Source of the DNA: Euborellia annulipes
Taxonomy: Eukaryota > Arthropoda > Insecta > Dermaptera > Anisolabididae
Direction of reading: 5' to 3'
Length of the DNA: 64,000 nt
Assembly: GCA_023213315.1 (NCBI GenBank)
Contig: JAKCPI010007775.1
Coordinates: forward strand, 62,001 to 126,000
The translations under genes and the position numbers were made by a program. This document shows, in pieces, positions 54,611 to 64,000 of this stretch; the first letter of the stretch is position 1; each line of letters opens with the position of its first letter. Below the pieces are notes generated by a model. It searched no databases. It saw only the letters and a program-made list of their open reading frames with translations, and was not told the DNA's origin.

Positions 54611-55004
54611 AGACACACCAGATATTTTAAAATTTTATTTTGTTTTATTAAATTTTTATATTTAATAAATATCTATATTTATTTCAATAATCAAAGAAAA
54701 AAAACTGAAAAATTTAATTATATAACAAGTTTTATTATTTTTAATTTGAGAGATTTAATATTATAATTAATTAGCTTTTGATTTTTCATAACATAAGATA
54801 GAACCCAATAATTTCCTATGGGAAAATTCTGTATTTCTCAGGAATTTTTTGAGCTTCTCTATCCTCTCTGTATAACACCCTCTATAAGAGTGTAAATGTG
54901 TAAAATTTATAAATTCAAGTAAATTAACCCATTTTACCGGTAATCTTTACAATATTCTGTATATGTTCATTTGTTGGTGTGAATAGATTAATATAGGATT
55001 TGAC

Positions 55005-55622
55005 TTTTTACTTTCTCTTACCTATGTATGTAGCGTGCAGAGAAAAGATATTGTACAAGAGGCTACCTGGCGTAAGGCTCAAATGCCAGGTAGCCGCCAT
55101 CTTGTACAATATCTTTTATCTGCACGGTATATATGTTTGTATATATAAGGAAAGTATTGGATTCATGTCAAAAATTCGATGTCGAGATTTTGATGGATAT
55201 ACACGTTTTAAGGTCTCTTGAGACTAAATAATTGGTTTTCGCGACATCGTCTGTCTGTCTGTCTGTGAATAAAATATCTCAAGAACGAAAAGAGCTAGGA
55301 GGTTGAAATTTTATATTTAAGTAGGTCATTCCCCTGGGACGTGACAGAAAGCTTTTTAACAAAATCGGCCAAAAAGTACTAGTACTTTACTGATGTTACT
55401 TTTTCAGTTTTTTCGATTTTCTCAAAATTCGCTCAAAAGATTTTGTTTAAAATTCATAAATTAATTATTTTTTAGATGCTTTTTAAAATCTATATCTCTA
55501 TCTATAGGAGAAATGGTTGCTATGATAACAAAATATAAATATTTTCCCATGTTTATAAATTTTACATCTTGGATTCTAAAATATCGGCGGAATGTTGTGT
55601 TCTGTACTTGTCACACCAGATT
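55005..55622 (+). repeat. Family A repeat with an extra hairpin in its 5' end
   Basis: TTTACTTTCTCTTACCTATG is followed by an inverted pair at 55035-55071 and 55085-55125: GTGCAG, AGATATTGTACAAGA and GGCTACCTGGC face their inverse around a 13-base loop. Ordinary family A then resumes through the GTCT tract and the CTATGATAACAAAATATAAA block. It ends in half a hairpin (CTTGTCACACCAGATT). Confidence 0.7.
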
Positions 55623-56545
55623 CCTATAAGATTCCTATAAGGAATAGAAGAAATACCGCTTGTAACTCATTGCCCCCATCCACATATTCACCAGAAGAAA
55701 GGAACTAAATGTAGATTATAACTCTTTAATGGCGAGGTACTTAATAAAGCCAATTGAATTTTAATATCGCAATCGCCAAAACACTTGACCTTTCAATTAA
55801 TTTGCCTAATATTCCATAATTTTTTAATCCCTTTCTATTAAACCGAAAATGGAAATTTCATGCAGATTGTCACAAAAAGGAAATAATTTTATTTTAAGCC
55901 CAAATAGGAGGCGGGAGGACATTTCATTTTCCATGCTTTATGCTTCATTTCTATCGTTAACCGATTTCAAATGTGTTTATTAGGAATTATAAAATTTCCT
56001 CTCTCAAAATAAAAAAAATACGATAAAGGTTATGAGTGTAATAATAAGAAGGTTGCTTTTCTGAATATTTTTTTTTTTTTTTTAGTTAATAAACGGTTAT
56101 TTTTATTCTTTAGTCTCGGGAACAAAAATACATTTTTCAAAACACAAAAAGACGGAAATAGCCCTGGCTAAATTGCGCCCCCCGGGCAATTCCCTCAAGA
56201 TTGATCGGCGTCCATTAATAAATAATTTTATTGAGGCCCAACCAGACAAGAGAATAGCCAGGCCAGGCGCGGCACGTGACTAAAAAACGCAATTGTTTGT
56301 TTGACGTATTGAACGCGCATCACACGTCATATTTGTGCCAAAATATTAACTATTGATCTCCCAATGTGGACATTATATGACTTTATCATAAGTTTAATTT
56401 AGTTGACGTACCGTAGGCTTGAGAATATTAAACCTATTTTTTTTTTTTCGTTTATGAAATAAACTCTCTGTAGATAGAATAATAAAATAGATGCGATTTT
56501 ATTGACAAAAAAAACAATAGTGGTGGAAAAATCTTTTTTTTTTTG

Positions 56546-56584
<39 letters not shown>

Positions 56585-56657
56585 CAGGTCAATTATACGG
56601 TGTCTTGACTACTTGTCGAGTGACTTTCATACACCCCTCGCATATTAAACTCTTGTA
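55623..56657. other. No gene recognised
   Basis: A GC-richer patch at about 56160-56300 (GCGCCCCCCGGGCAATTCC and GGCCAGGCGCGGCACGTGAC) is unassigned. A TA run lies at about 56550-56580. Confidence 0.5.
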
Positions 56658-57035
56658 CAGTAATCGCCACAATTAAGTCCACACCTGAGAGCTAGTGCCT
56701 TAAGTATATGGTACAGTGAGGGACATTATTAAGTTCCACCCAGTTCTACTAGGTGATTATTTCATTGATTTTATTAAAGAAAATGAAAATCTTTAGTAGA
56801 AATTTTCTAAGTTTGAACCATGAAAGTTTCCAATAAAAAATATATAATATTTTTTTTAAAACAATGAAATAATCACAAGCATGCGTTGTGGGACTTAATA
56901 TTGTCCCTCACTGTACATGTTGAAATAATTTTCAATTTTAAAAGGTAAAATAAAATAATCTGTACCAGATTTTACGTTTTACCATATACTTAAGGTTCTA
57001 GCTATTAGGTGGGGACTTAATTGGGACGCTCACTG
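56658..57035. mobile_element. TA-flanked MITE, outer element of a nested pair
   Basis: The ends CAGTAATCGCCACAATTAAG and TTAATTGGGACGCTCACTG are inverted, with TA outside both (56656-56657 and 57036-57037). The arms continue inward as AGTATATGGTA and TACCATATACT. The inner MITE at 56714-56913 sits at the TA in the middle of this palindrome. A Tc1/mariner-type target is implied. Confidence 0.7.
56714..56913. mobile_element. TA-flanked MITE, inner element of a nested pair
   Basis: The ends CAGTGAGGGACATTATTAAG and TTAATATTGTCCCTCACTG are inverted, with TA at 56712-56713 and 56914-56915. GTGATTATTTCATTG and CAATGAAATAATCAC pair further in. It is related to 49873-50083. It shares CAGTNA-type termini with the outer MITE, so one transposase may have mobilised both. 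Confidence 0.75.
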
Positions 57036-57044
57036 TACTTTATG

Positions 57045-57330
57045 CCATTGTATTTTATTTATATAATGTCATGCTCTGTTTGATCAACTTCTCGTTTGAT
57101 TTTTGAAACCAAACTTTATATGCTTAAAGAGGACATTCCAAGGATTACAGGAAAATTATTTTCATCCCGAAATTCCTATAACTTTTTAAGTTATTAATTC
57201 CTCAAGTTACGATTTCTCCCATAGGCATATGTATAGAGAAATATTTATGTATTCTTTGCATTTATATATTCTAAGAATGTAAACAAATCATCAAGCAAGC
57301 ACTGGATTGGTGTATAATTTTCTTTTCATA
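57045..57330 (+). mobile_element. Family B (Helitron-like) fragment
   Basis: The sequence runs TTATATAATGTCATGCTCTG, TTTCATCCCGAAATTCCTAT, AGTTACGATTTCTCCCATAG, and a decayed ACAAATCATCAAGCAAGCAC. This follows the order of the full element at 60260. The GC-rich 3' hairpin and CTAGT are missing. Confidence 0.6.
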
Positions 57331-57363
57331 ATTCAGAAAAGGTGGAAACTAAATATATGTCGA

Positions 57364-57665
57364 CCAGTGGCGGATCCAGAGTAGTTTCTCGAATGGGATG
57401 GGGGAGGGTAATCTGGTGTGACTGATCGCACAACACACAATTTTTTTCTTATTATGGGCAATTTAAAGGTGCATTCTGTAGTTGTTTACCAGAATATATA
57501 TACAAATCAAATTTTTAAAATTTTATATTAAAAATACAATCTTTGTCGGGGGGGGGGGGGGGGTGATTACCCCCTTTAATCCCTTGTATTCGCCCTTGAT
57601 GTCGTCACAGACAAGCACAGAACGCAACTTTCAATTCTATGCCATGCGTCCAGTCACACCAGATT
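57364..57665 (+). repeat. GGCGGATCCAG repeat embedded between the halves of a family A hairpin
   Basis: It begins CAGTGGCGGATCCAGAG and includes GGTAATCTGGTGTGACTGAT, a G run (about 57549-57562) and TTGTATTCGCCCTTGATGTC. It is followed by CAAGCACAGAACGCAACTTT and GTCACACCAGATT. AAACTAAATATATGTCGAC just upstream is the family A lead-in to the hairpin, so the GGCGGATCC repeat seems to have entered there. Confidence 0.55.
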
Positions 57666-58584
57666 TTTAGATAAAGTTTTTTTTTCGAAAAAATAAATAG
57701 AATTTTATTTATACGTGTAATAAATGAATAATTATAAAGTAACGCCCCCCACTCCCCTCCCCTCTCTAATGCGTATATGTATTTAAATATAATTTATATT
57801 TATCTTAATCTGAAAATTAATTTAAAACAATTGCACACATATATAATTTCGCTATTTAATTATTATTATATGATAATCATTTTGCATGGATCTTATTTCA
57901 TTTTTTTTTTTATTTGTGTTCAACATATAGTTAATGCCCCCACCGGCCCGGATAAAGCGATAAAGAGCAAGGAAGGAAGGATCTTTCGATTTCGATCTCT
58001 CTCTAAAGGGTCATTTGGGTTTTATCAGAAAATTCGATCCTTGAGATTGGAAGAGCGATGTTCGTTGTTGTTGTTGTTTATATATAGCTCCTCTCCGTTT
58101 GCATTTTATCATCGGTGTAAACTCTTTTGAACAGGTGATACCGAAAACCAAAATATAAACTATGAAACTGTCAGTTTTTTTGTTTTGTTTTGTAATAACT
58201 TAATATATGAAGGCAAGAGAGTAAGAAATAAATTGTTTTGTGACCGTTTTAATCGAGGGCTTTTTTTTTTTATCCACTCTCAAAAGTCATCCGAAAATAA
58301 AATAGCCACTCAGGGAGAGAGAGGATTTCAAATCTAAACAGAGAAATCAATTTCAACAATAAAAAAGAAAGTGAAGTGCCACTGGGGGAGGGGAAGGGAG
58401 GGGAAGTGGGGGGAATTGATTTATATCTTATTCCTTTTATAATTGTATATATAAGAAATAGAAATTATCTTCTCATTTCTTAATAATGAAATAAGTAGCA
58501 GAATATAACAATAGTAAACCAAAGAATATTTTTTTTTTTTTTGCAGAGAGGAAAAATGAAATAAAAAAATCTGATGTGACTGTC
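57666..58584. other. No gene confirmed; one mixed-composition block
   Basis: Positions 57935-58140 are less A/T-rich, with CCCCCACCGGCCCGGATAAA, a GTT trinucleotide run and a TATATATAG box followed by CTCCTCTCC. The 117-aa frame through it (57777-58130) starts in A/T sequence and has no motif. A promoter or decayed exon is conceivable. A G-rich tract lies at about 58384-58413. Confidence 0.4.
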
Positions 58585-58835
58585 GCACCTGCTTGAGGAA
58601 TTGATTACATTTATAGAATACATAAATGCAAAGAATACATAAATGTATCCTCATACATTTCTTATGGAGGAAATTGTAACTTAAGCAATTAATAACTCAA
58701 AAAGTTATAGAAATTTCGGGAGGAAAATAATTTTCCTGTAATCCTTAGAAGGTCCTCTTTAAGCATATATTGATATATTAATAATTCCTATATATTCGGA
58801 ATTCCTACGGGAAGTTGCCCAAGCAGGCCACGAGC
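58585..58835 (-). mobile_element. Family B (Helitron-like) fragment, minus strand
   Basis: CACCTGCTTGAGGAATTG, ATAGAATACATAAATGCAAA, GTTATAGAAATTTCGGGAGG and TTTCCTGTAATCC follow the family B order in reverse. It is preceded by a family A hairpin arm (AATCTGATGTGACTGTCGCA). GGGAAGTTGCCCAAGC (58811-58826) belongs to the 5' region. Confidence 0.55.
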
Positions 58836-59195
58836 CTTCTGGGGGGAGGGGCATCCCTCCTAACGGGACTCTTCTATTTACGCCCATGGTGTTCACCCAC
58901 TCAGAAGACATTACTGTATTAAAATTGAAGAATTTATATGTATTGGCAGAAAAAAAAAATTTGAATTAAAAAATTCCTGCTATTTCTTTTATTATTATTA
59001 CAAAGCAAATGTTTTTATATTCTTTTAGTGAAATCCAATAACTCAAAAATTTACTGTTATGTTATTATTATTACAATATAAAACATATTTTAAGTTATTT
59101 GAATAATGTAAACATGACTTTTATTTTATTTATTTTTTTTTGTTTAAGGAATTTTTAATAAAATAGATTTTTTTGTGAAAAGACTAGAAAAAAGT
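58836..59195. other. No gene recognised
   Basis: A/T-rich sequence. CCTTCTGGGGGGAGGGGC and CGCCCATGG near 58830-58890 are possibly an element end. Confidence 0.4.
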
Positions 59196-59412
59196 AAATA
59201 ATCTGGTGTGACTGATCGCATAGCTCAATCGCATCATACTTAAAATTGAACACAGACACACACACACAGACAGACAGATCAGAAAAACCACTTTTTTGGA
59301 TTCAGGAGACCTCAAAATGTATACATTCATCAAAATCTCGACATCAAATTTTTGACATGAATCCAATACTTTCTCACTATACTATATATATATAGGTAAG
59401 AGAAAGTAAAAT
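59196..59412 (-). repeat. Family A repeat, internally deleted minus-strand copy
   Basis: AATCTGGTGTGACTGATCGC is followed almost at once by ACTTAAAATTGAACACAGAC and a CACACAGACAG tract. It then has TTTTGGATTCAGGAGACCTC, the GACATCAAATTTTTGACATG block and AGGTAAGAGAAAGTAAAA. The central 400 bp are deleted. Confidence 0.7.
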
Positions 59413-60030
59413 GAAAAAGAAATAATTAGAATGGAGTGTAGATTTTGATAAATCCCTTCACACAACACAACGGTGCATATTAACTGGGATTGGCAAATTA
59501 TTGTAAAAATGTAATTTCCCATATCTTATTTTGAAGAGGCTCAAGAATTTTTTGAGAATTTACCCATAGAAAAGCATTGGGTTATTTGAAAAATAAAAGC
59601 CAATTAATTAATTGAAATAATATAAATATAATTAAACCTCTCAAATGAAAAATTATAAAAATTGTTAATTAAACGTTTTAATTAAAAAAAAAAAAAATTC
59701 TTTCCAATAAAATATCCATTTCCTTGTTTTAGTTTTAAACAAACTCAAAAGCCTCTTACATATCAAATTGTCTAAGAAAAATCTTGATCCCCTCGGTCTT
59801 GGCATAATTTGTAATTTACTACTATCTGAACCATTTAGTGAATTTGCGACCTATAATTTGATCCCTTTTAACTCCAACTCTCTTTGGGAAACTTTTGAAA
59901 CTAATTGCAAACGATTAGCGTCGTTTTATTGTCGACTTTATAGAATAGAACAGAATCCGTGGATGACAAACATTCACTTTGTTTGCATATTATTTCGAGT
60001 TTTATGATAAATATTCGAGGGAAAATTATA
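59413..60030. other. No gene confirmed
   Basis: Positions 59510-59690 (CCCATATCTTATTTTGAAG, GAATTTACCCATAGAAAAGC, CTCTCAAATGAAAAATTAT) also occur in similar form near 61390 and 63740 and belong to a repeat associated with family B. The 79-aa frame at 59768-60007 is protein-like in composition but has no motif and runs into a transposon end. Confidence 0.45.
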
Positions 60031-60938
60031 CAGTAAAACCCCTCTTAACCAGCCCCGATTGGCCGGTTAATCCGAGGTTTCGGATAAAAATGCATTTTCA
60101 TCACACATTTTCGGCTACCGTTACTATCTTAGTAGAAAAAAAGACTGGGAAGCAAGCGAGTAAACTAACTAGAAAACTTCTTCCCCTCCCTCTTCACCAT
60201 CTGAACGATCATATTGCACAATGTTGCACCACACAGTTAATTAAACTACAAAAAAGTACTCTATATATATAATTCGCTAAAGTCCGTCTGTCTGCCTCTC
60301 TGTCATGCTCTATTTAGGCAACTTCCCGTTGGAATTTTGAAATGAAATTTTTATATGCATGAGGACCTTCTATGGGATTACAGGAAAATTATTTTCATCC
60401 CGTTTGAGTTATTAATTCTTAAAGTTACGATTTCTCCCATAGGAAATGTATAGAGAAATATTTATGTATTCTTTTCATTTCTGTATTCTTTGAATGTAAG
60501 CAAATCTTCAAGCAGGCACTGGATTGGAATGGAATAATAATAATTTTCTTTTCATATTGAAGAAGCAGGCGGGCCCGAGCCAGCTCAGGAGAGTCCAGGG
60601 GGGCGAAGCCCCCGGCTAGACCTCAAGCCCGCCGAAGGCGAGCGACGCGACTAGTATTTTATTAAAATAATATACATAATACGGTATACAAAAAAAAAAA
60701 AAATATAAAAAATATTCTACATTCAAATTCAATTAAAAAAAATTTTTTTTCCCTTTTATCTTTTTTGTTAAATAAATTACGGTGTTTTTTAATTTTGTTT
60801 TCTTATTTGTGAGCAGATATATCCCTGACTTACCACCCCCAGTCATCCACCCTCGACGGATACTGTTTGATATGATAAATGGTATTTATAATACTAATGG
60901 AATAGGCCGGTTAATCCGAGGACCTGTTGATAAGACTG
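60031..60938. mobile_element. pogo/Tigger-like MITE containing a Helitron
   Basis: The left end CAGTAAAACCCCTCTTAACC and the right end, inverted (CAGTCTTATCAACAGGTCC), share the CAGT start, and CGGTTAATCCGAGG lies near both. TA flanks it at 60029-60030 and 60939-60940. CAGTAAAACC...TTAACC ends with a TA target are typical of pogo/Tigger derivatives. About 510 bp remain once the family B insertion (60260-60654) is removed. The frame at 59979-60272 is spurious. Confidence 0.65.
60260..60654 (+). mobile_element. Family B reference copy: short Helitron-like element
   Basis: It starts TCTATATATATAATTCGC, then TAAAGTCCGTCTGTCTG. It ends with a GC-rich block (GGGCCCGAGCCAGCTCAGG, AGGGGGGCGAAGCCCCCGGC) and a hairpin CGCC-GAA-GGCG shortly before CGACGCGACTAG, followed by T. 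A TC start, a hairpin before CTAG and a following T are Helitron features; the base before TC is C rather than A, so the exact 5' border is uncertain. It has no gene. At least eight partial relatives occur in this window. Confidence 0.6.
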
Positions 60939-61445
60939 TAATAGTTTTATAGAAAAATGATCGTGAATAAGAGAAAGTAAAAAGACATTTATACCGACTG
61001 ATTATTACAATATTGGAAAAACTTTAAAAAAGTGTAAATGAATTAATTCTATTTAACCTCAATGGACCTTCTGTAGGGCTGATGAATGTTCCAGGGTGCC
61101 AGGTGCTTGTTGCATTTCAATCACCCATTGAGACGATTTGGGTTAAGCGCATTGGCTGGGGCAATTATTTGAAAACCACAGCAAATGGGCAACAATCCAC
61201 TCTAAACATCTTCCCGTTGCGGTCAATTAATCCAACTGGATTAATATTTTTTTTTTTAATTACTAGTCGCGATGTTCACCTTCGGCGGACCCCCTCGCCT
61301 TGTCTTGATCTATTTTCATTTCAAAATTCCTACAGGCTGTGGAGAACGATGTTAAAGGAAAAAATTTAATTAACAATTTTTATAATTTATCATTTGAGAG
61401 ATTTAATTATTTTATTTTTACAATTAATTAATTGTCGTTGATTTT
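60939..61445. other. No gene confirmed; mixed-composition block
   Basis: Positions 61060-61240 contain non-repetitive sequence such as CCAGGGTGCCAGGTGCTTG and CATTGGCTGGGGCAATTATT. The 95-aa frame at 61082-61369 spans it, but the C-terminal half is read from a T run and no domain is recognised. Confidence 0.4.
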
Positions 61446-61694
61446 TCAAATAGCCCCTTCAAGTTACGATTTCTCCCATAGGAATTGTATAGAGAAATAT
61501 TTATGTATTCTTTTCATTTGTGTATTCCATGAATGTAAACAAATCCTCAAGCAGGCACTGAATTGGAATGGAATAATAATAATTATCTTTTCATAATTAA
61601 GAAGAAAAAGGCAAGGGTCCACCACAGGCGGGCCCGAGCCAGCTTAGGGGGTCCAGTGGGACGAAGCCCGCCGAACGCGGGCGTCGCGGCTAGT
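61446..61694 (+). mobile_element. Family B 3' portion with a clear terminal hairpin
   Basis: The sequence runs from CCCCTTCAAGTTACGATTTC to CTAGT. Near the end, CCCGC (61667-61671) pairs GCGGG (61677-61681) over CGAAC, then CGTCGCGG, then CTAG at 61690-61693 followed by T. The hairpin-to-terminus distance (8 bases) and the CTAG end fit a Helitron. The 5' half is missing. Confidence 0.65.
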
Positions 61695-62430
61695 TAATTA
61701 TATCTCTCAAATAAAAAATAATAAAAATTATTAAATTTGTATTTTTTCGGGTTATGTATTTAATTATGTTTCGAATATTTATTTTTAACTGCATTTGATC
61801 GAATATTTTAAATAAAACATCTGTTTAAACGATTGCATCCAATAACAAAATTACGTGGTAAAGATTAATGACGTTAGCACTCCCAGAGGGGGGTGCCTTC
61901 AAAATTACAAAATTATGAAATTAAAAACAACAACAACAACAACATATATTGTTCCAAAATAGTATGAAATACAGGGGGGAATTAAAATTAAATGAACTCC
62001 ATACACATTTGGCAAAGGAATAAAAATTTCAAATCGCGAGTGAATTGAATGCAAAATGTCTATTGATTTTGTTGTTAGTTGCAAACAAAAAAAAAAAAAC
62101 ATTTTCATATCATAATTACGTGGCAATCTCATCTTGACCTAATTAAAAGTAATGAGCCCCCCCCCCATGCCCCTACTTTGAAAGCAAATACTTCTTAAAT
62201 TTCCAATTTTTAAGTGAAATTCGATAAGAGAATTCAACAAGCAGCTTGTTTGCTTCACTTTGTGGCTTGGTATAAAATTTGATTAGTGCTCAACCTGGAG
62301 AACAATCTCTGATACTTTTATTAATTAGTTCGGTATATAGGATAAAATTACATTAACTTCGCTTACTTTGAATTTTATAATAGAGCGTTTAAATAAATAA
62401 GAATTAGCGCTATTTGTCAAGACTTTTTTT
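61695..62430. other. AT-rich, no gene recognised
   Basis: A CAA trinucleotide run (61928-61943) and C-rich tract (about 62157-62166) are the only distinct features. Confidence 0.5.
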
Positions 62431-62431
62431 T

Positions 62432-62822
62432 TTTACTTTCTCTTACCGATATATATATATGTTAATATATAATAGTTAAAAAGTATTAGATTCATGTCAC
62501 AAAATACGAAGTTGAGATTTTGATGGATATACACATTTTGATGTTCCCTGAGTCCAATAGTGTTCTGTCTGTGAACAAAATATCTCAAGAACGAAAAGAG
62601 CTAGGAGGTTGAATTTTTATATTTAAGTTATGCACCCCCCATGGGACGTGACACGAAGCTTTTGAACAAAATCGGCAAAAAAAAAAAAATACTAGTACTT
62701 TACTGATGCACTTTTTCAGTTTTTTTGGTTTTCTGATCAATTCGCTCTAACGATTTTATTTTTTTAATTCATAAATCAACTATTTTTTAGATGCTCTTTA
62801 AAGTGTATATTCTCATTTTGCC
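62432..62822 (+). repeat. Family A repeat, cut by a SINE
   Basis: TTTTACTTTCTCTTACCGAT, a decayed palindrome, GTCACAAAATACGAAGTTGA, a much-reduced GTCTGTCT tract, ATGGGACGTGACACGAAGCT and the ATGCTCTTTAAAGTGTATAT block. It stops at CATTTTGCCC, where the SINE poly(T) begins. No downstream half is visible beyond the SINE. Confidence 0.7.
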
Positions 62823-63062
62823 CTTTTTTTTAAACATTCACACTTTTTTACTCACCTTCACAGTCTTTTCGGCATCTTAGACCATTTTAAGACTTTTAAC
62901 GATACTAGTATGTTTTAATATATCTATTGGGGATCCAGGCATTCTTATTTAAGCCATTTGGTATCCAAATGGCTTAAATAAAATCATCAGACTGCCTGGG
63001 GTCCGAACCCGCGTCTTTTGGTACACGAGGTTAGCACGCTAGCCCCTACACCAAGTCCCGAG
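62823..63062 (-). mobile_element. SINE-1, full-length reference copy with tRNA head
   Basis: On the minus strand it starts TCTCGGGACTTGGTGTAGGG, with A box TGGTGTAGGGG (63053-63043) and B box region GGGTTCGGACCCC (one mismatch in the core). Next comes the perfect palindrome ATTTAAGCCATTTGG-ATA-CCAAATGGCTTAAAT. The specific 3' region follows with GATGCCGAAAAGACTGTGAA and GTGTGAATGTTTAAAAAAAA. At about 240 bp it fits a tRNA-derived SINE. Partial copies: 5039, 33539, 50285, 51357 and 53700. Confidence 0.8.
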
Positions 63063-63365
63063 AGCATGAAAAAATTATCATTACTATATTCCAATCCAGT
63101 GCCTGCTTGAGGATTTGTTTACATTCATAGAATACACAATTGAAAAGAATACATAAATATTTCTCTATACATTTCCTATGGGAGAAATCGTAACTTTAAG
63201 AATTAATAACTCAAAAAGTAATAGGAATTTCGGGATGAAAATAATTTTCCTGTAATCTCGAGAAGGTCCTATTTATGCATATAAAATTTCATTTCAAAAT
63301 TCCAACGGGAAGTTGCCTAAGTGTGACAGACAGACGGACATTAGCGAATTATATTGACAAAAATA
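63063..63365 (-). mobile_element. Family B (Helitron-like), 5' portion, minus strand
   Basis: Minus-strand start ATATAATTCGCTAATGTCCG then TCTGTCTGTCACACTTAGGC, followed by the TTTCATCCCGAAATTCCTAT and AGTTACGATTTCTCCCATAG blocks and CCTCAAGCAGGCACTGGA. The GC-rich 3' part is absent. It abuts the tRNA head of the SINE. Confidence 0.65.
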
Positions 63366-64000
63366 TATTATTAAACAGTCAGGCTTTGACTGTAAGTTGA
63401 AAAGAACAATTTTTGTAAAAAAAATAGCGAGTAAAAAACACATCTTGTATTTTAGCCAACCACTTAAGAAGTTCTAACAGCAAGACGAAACATGGTCTCG
63501 GGTCAAATAAAGTTTTGTAAAAAAAATTGAAAGAATTTTTCCTGTATTTCCTAGAAGGTCTTCTTTGAGCATATTAATTATATTATAAAATTTCGTTTTG
63601 AAGTTGTCTAAATAGAACTATTGTAAAAATGGATCTTGAGCTTCATCTAATTCATGTATTCTGTTTGAGCAATTTTCGGAAATGAGTTTTTGCACCCTTA
63701 TAGAGATGGTTATGGATAGCCGGGTTCCCATATCCTATTTGAGGTAGCTCAACAAATTTGTGAAAATTTTCCCATTGAAATGGGTTAGTTATAAGAATTT
63801 CGGGATGAAATTAATTTTCCTGTAATCCCTAGAAGGTTCTCTTTATAGATATAAAATTTCATTTCAAAATTCCAACGCCAAGTTGCTTAAATAGAACGCG
63901 ACAGACAGACGGACATTAGCGAATTATATAAATGGGGCATTCCACGCCAACTCGACCACTTTTGATTTGGCTGAAACTTTGTCATCTTTTTATACCCTAT
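63366..64000 (-). mobile_element. Further family B fragments up to the window edge
   Basis: TTTTCCTGTATTTCCTAGAAGG (63538 onward) and TTCGGGATGAAATTAATTTTCC with GACAGACAGACGGACATTAG (63798-63922) are two more minus-strand 5' pieces. The window ends with GGGGCATTCCACGCCAACTC, the start of another sequence cut off by the edge. Confidence 0.5.

Noticed and set aside
57777..58130. 117-aa frame
   Set aside because: The first half is A/T-rich low-complexity residues; the second half is more protein-like but lacks a motif or splice support.
62985..63062. A functional tRNA gene on the minus strand
   Set aside because: The tRNA-like head flows directly into the SINE-1 body, and the B box core has a mismatch.

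Overview
The window looks like intergenic or intronic DNA from an AT-rich invertebrate genome, most probably an arthropod, though I cannot name the species. The evidence is: no prokaryote-like gene packing, plausible spliceosomal sites with one 86-bp candidate intron, tRNA-derived SINEs, a LINE 3' end with a poly(A) tail, and many eukaryotic DNA-transposon derivatives (hAT, Tc1/mariner-like, pogo/Tigger-like, piggyBac-like, Harbinger-like, Helitron). I found no intact host gene. The best candidates for host exons are on the minus strand at 47.7-48.0 kb and 49.4-49.7 kb, and they are tentative.

The window is a layered mosaic of mobile elements. One interspersed family, called family A here, recurs about 20 times as full or partial copies. 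It runs from a TTTACTTTCTCTTACC end, through a GTCTGTCTGTCT-type short tandem repeat and a CATGGTAACAAAATATAAAT-type block, to a hairpin bounded by AATCTGGTGTGAC and GTCACACCAGATT. A second family, called family B, has a Helitron-like 5' end (ATATAATTCGCTAA followed by GTCTGTCTGTC) and a Helitron-like 3' end (GC-rich hairpin, then CTAGT). At least three tRNA-headed SINE types are present. Many short terminal-inverted-repeat elements have readable 8-bp target duplications, so their borders can be placed to the base.

Layout. 0-6.1 kb: hAT-type MITEs and a family A copy split by a SINE that has an 11-bp duplication. 11.5-12.4 kb: SINE and Harbinger-like MITE. 14-20 kb: two related TA-flanked elements (the second has landed inside a family A copy) and an inverted pair of Penelope-like terminal motifs. 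20-25 kb: family A cluster. 27-29 kb: TIR element, LINE 3' fragment, 116-bp-arm foldback. 31-37 kb: SINEs, hAT MITEs, and an inverted Penelope-like pair split by a hAT-like element. 37-41 kb: piggyBac-like element, family A, hAT MITE. 42-47 kb: a coding relic, family A, and a 1.6-kb foldback. 47.7-49.7 kb: repeat-poor stretch with candidate exons. 49.9-54.6 kb: the densest nest, with a 334-bp-arm foldback inside a SINE, a 157-bp tandem duplication, a minisatellite-carrying Helitron, and a partial segmental duplication that preserves the Helitron's empty site. 55-64 kb: family A and B copies, a MITE inside a MITE, and a Tigger-like element containing a family B Helitron.

The elements do not work together as a pathway. 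What can be read is the order of insertion, and a recurring association of palindromes with stem-GAAACGTCGAC-type motifs. All family names rest on termini, target duplications and motifs read by eye; no database search was possible.
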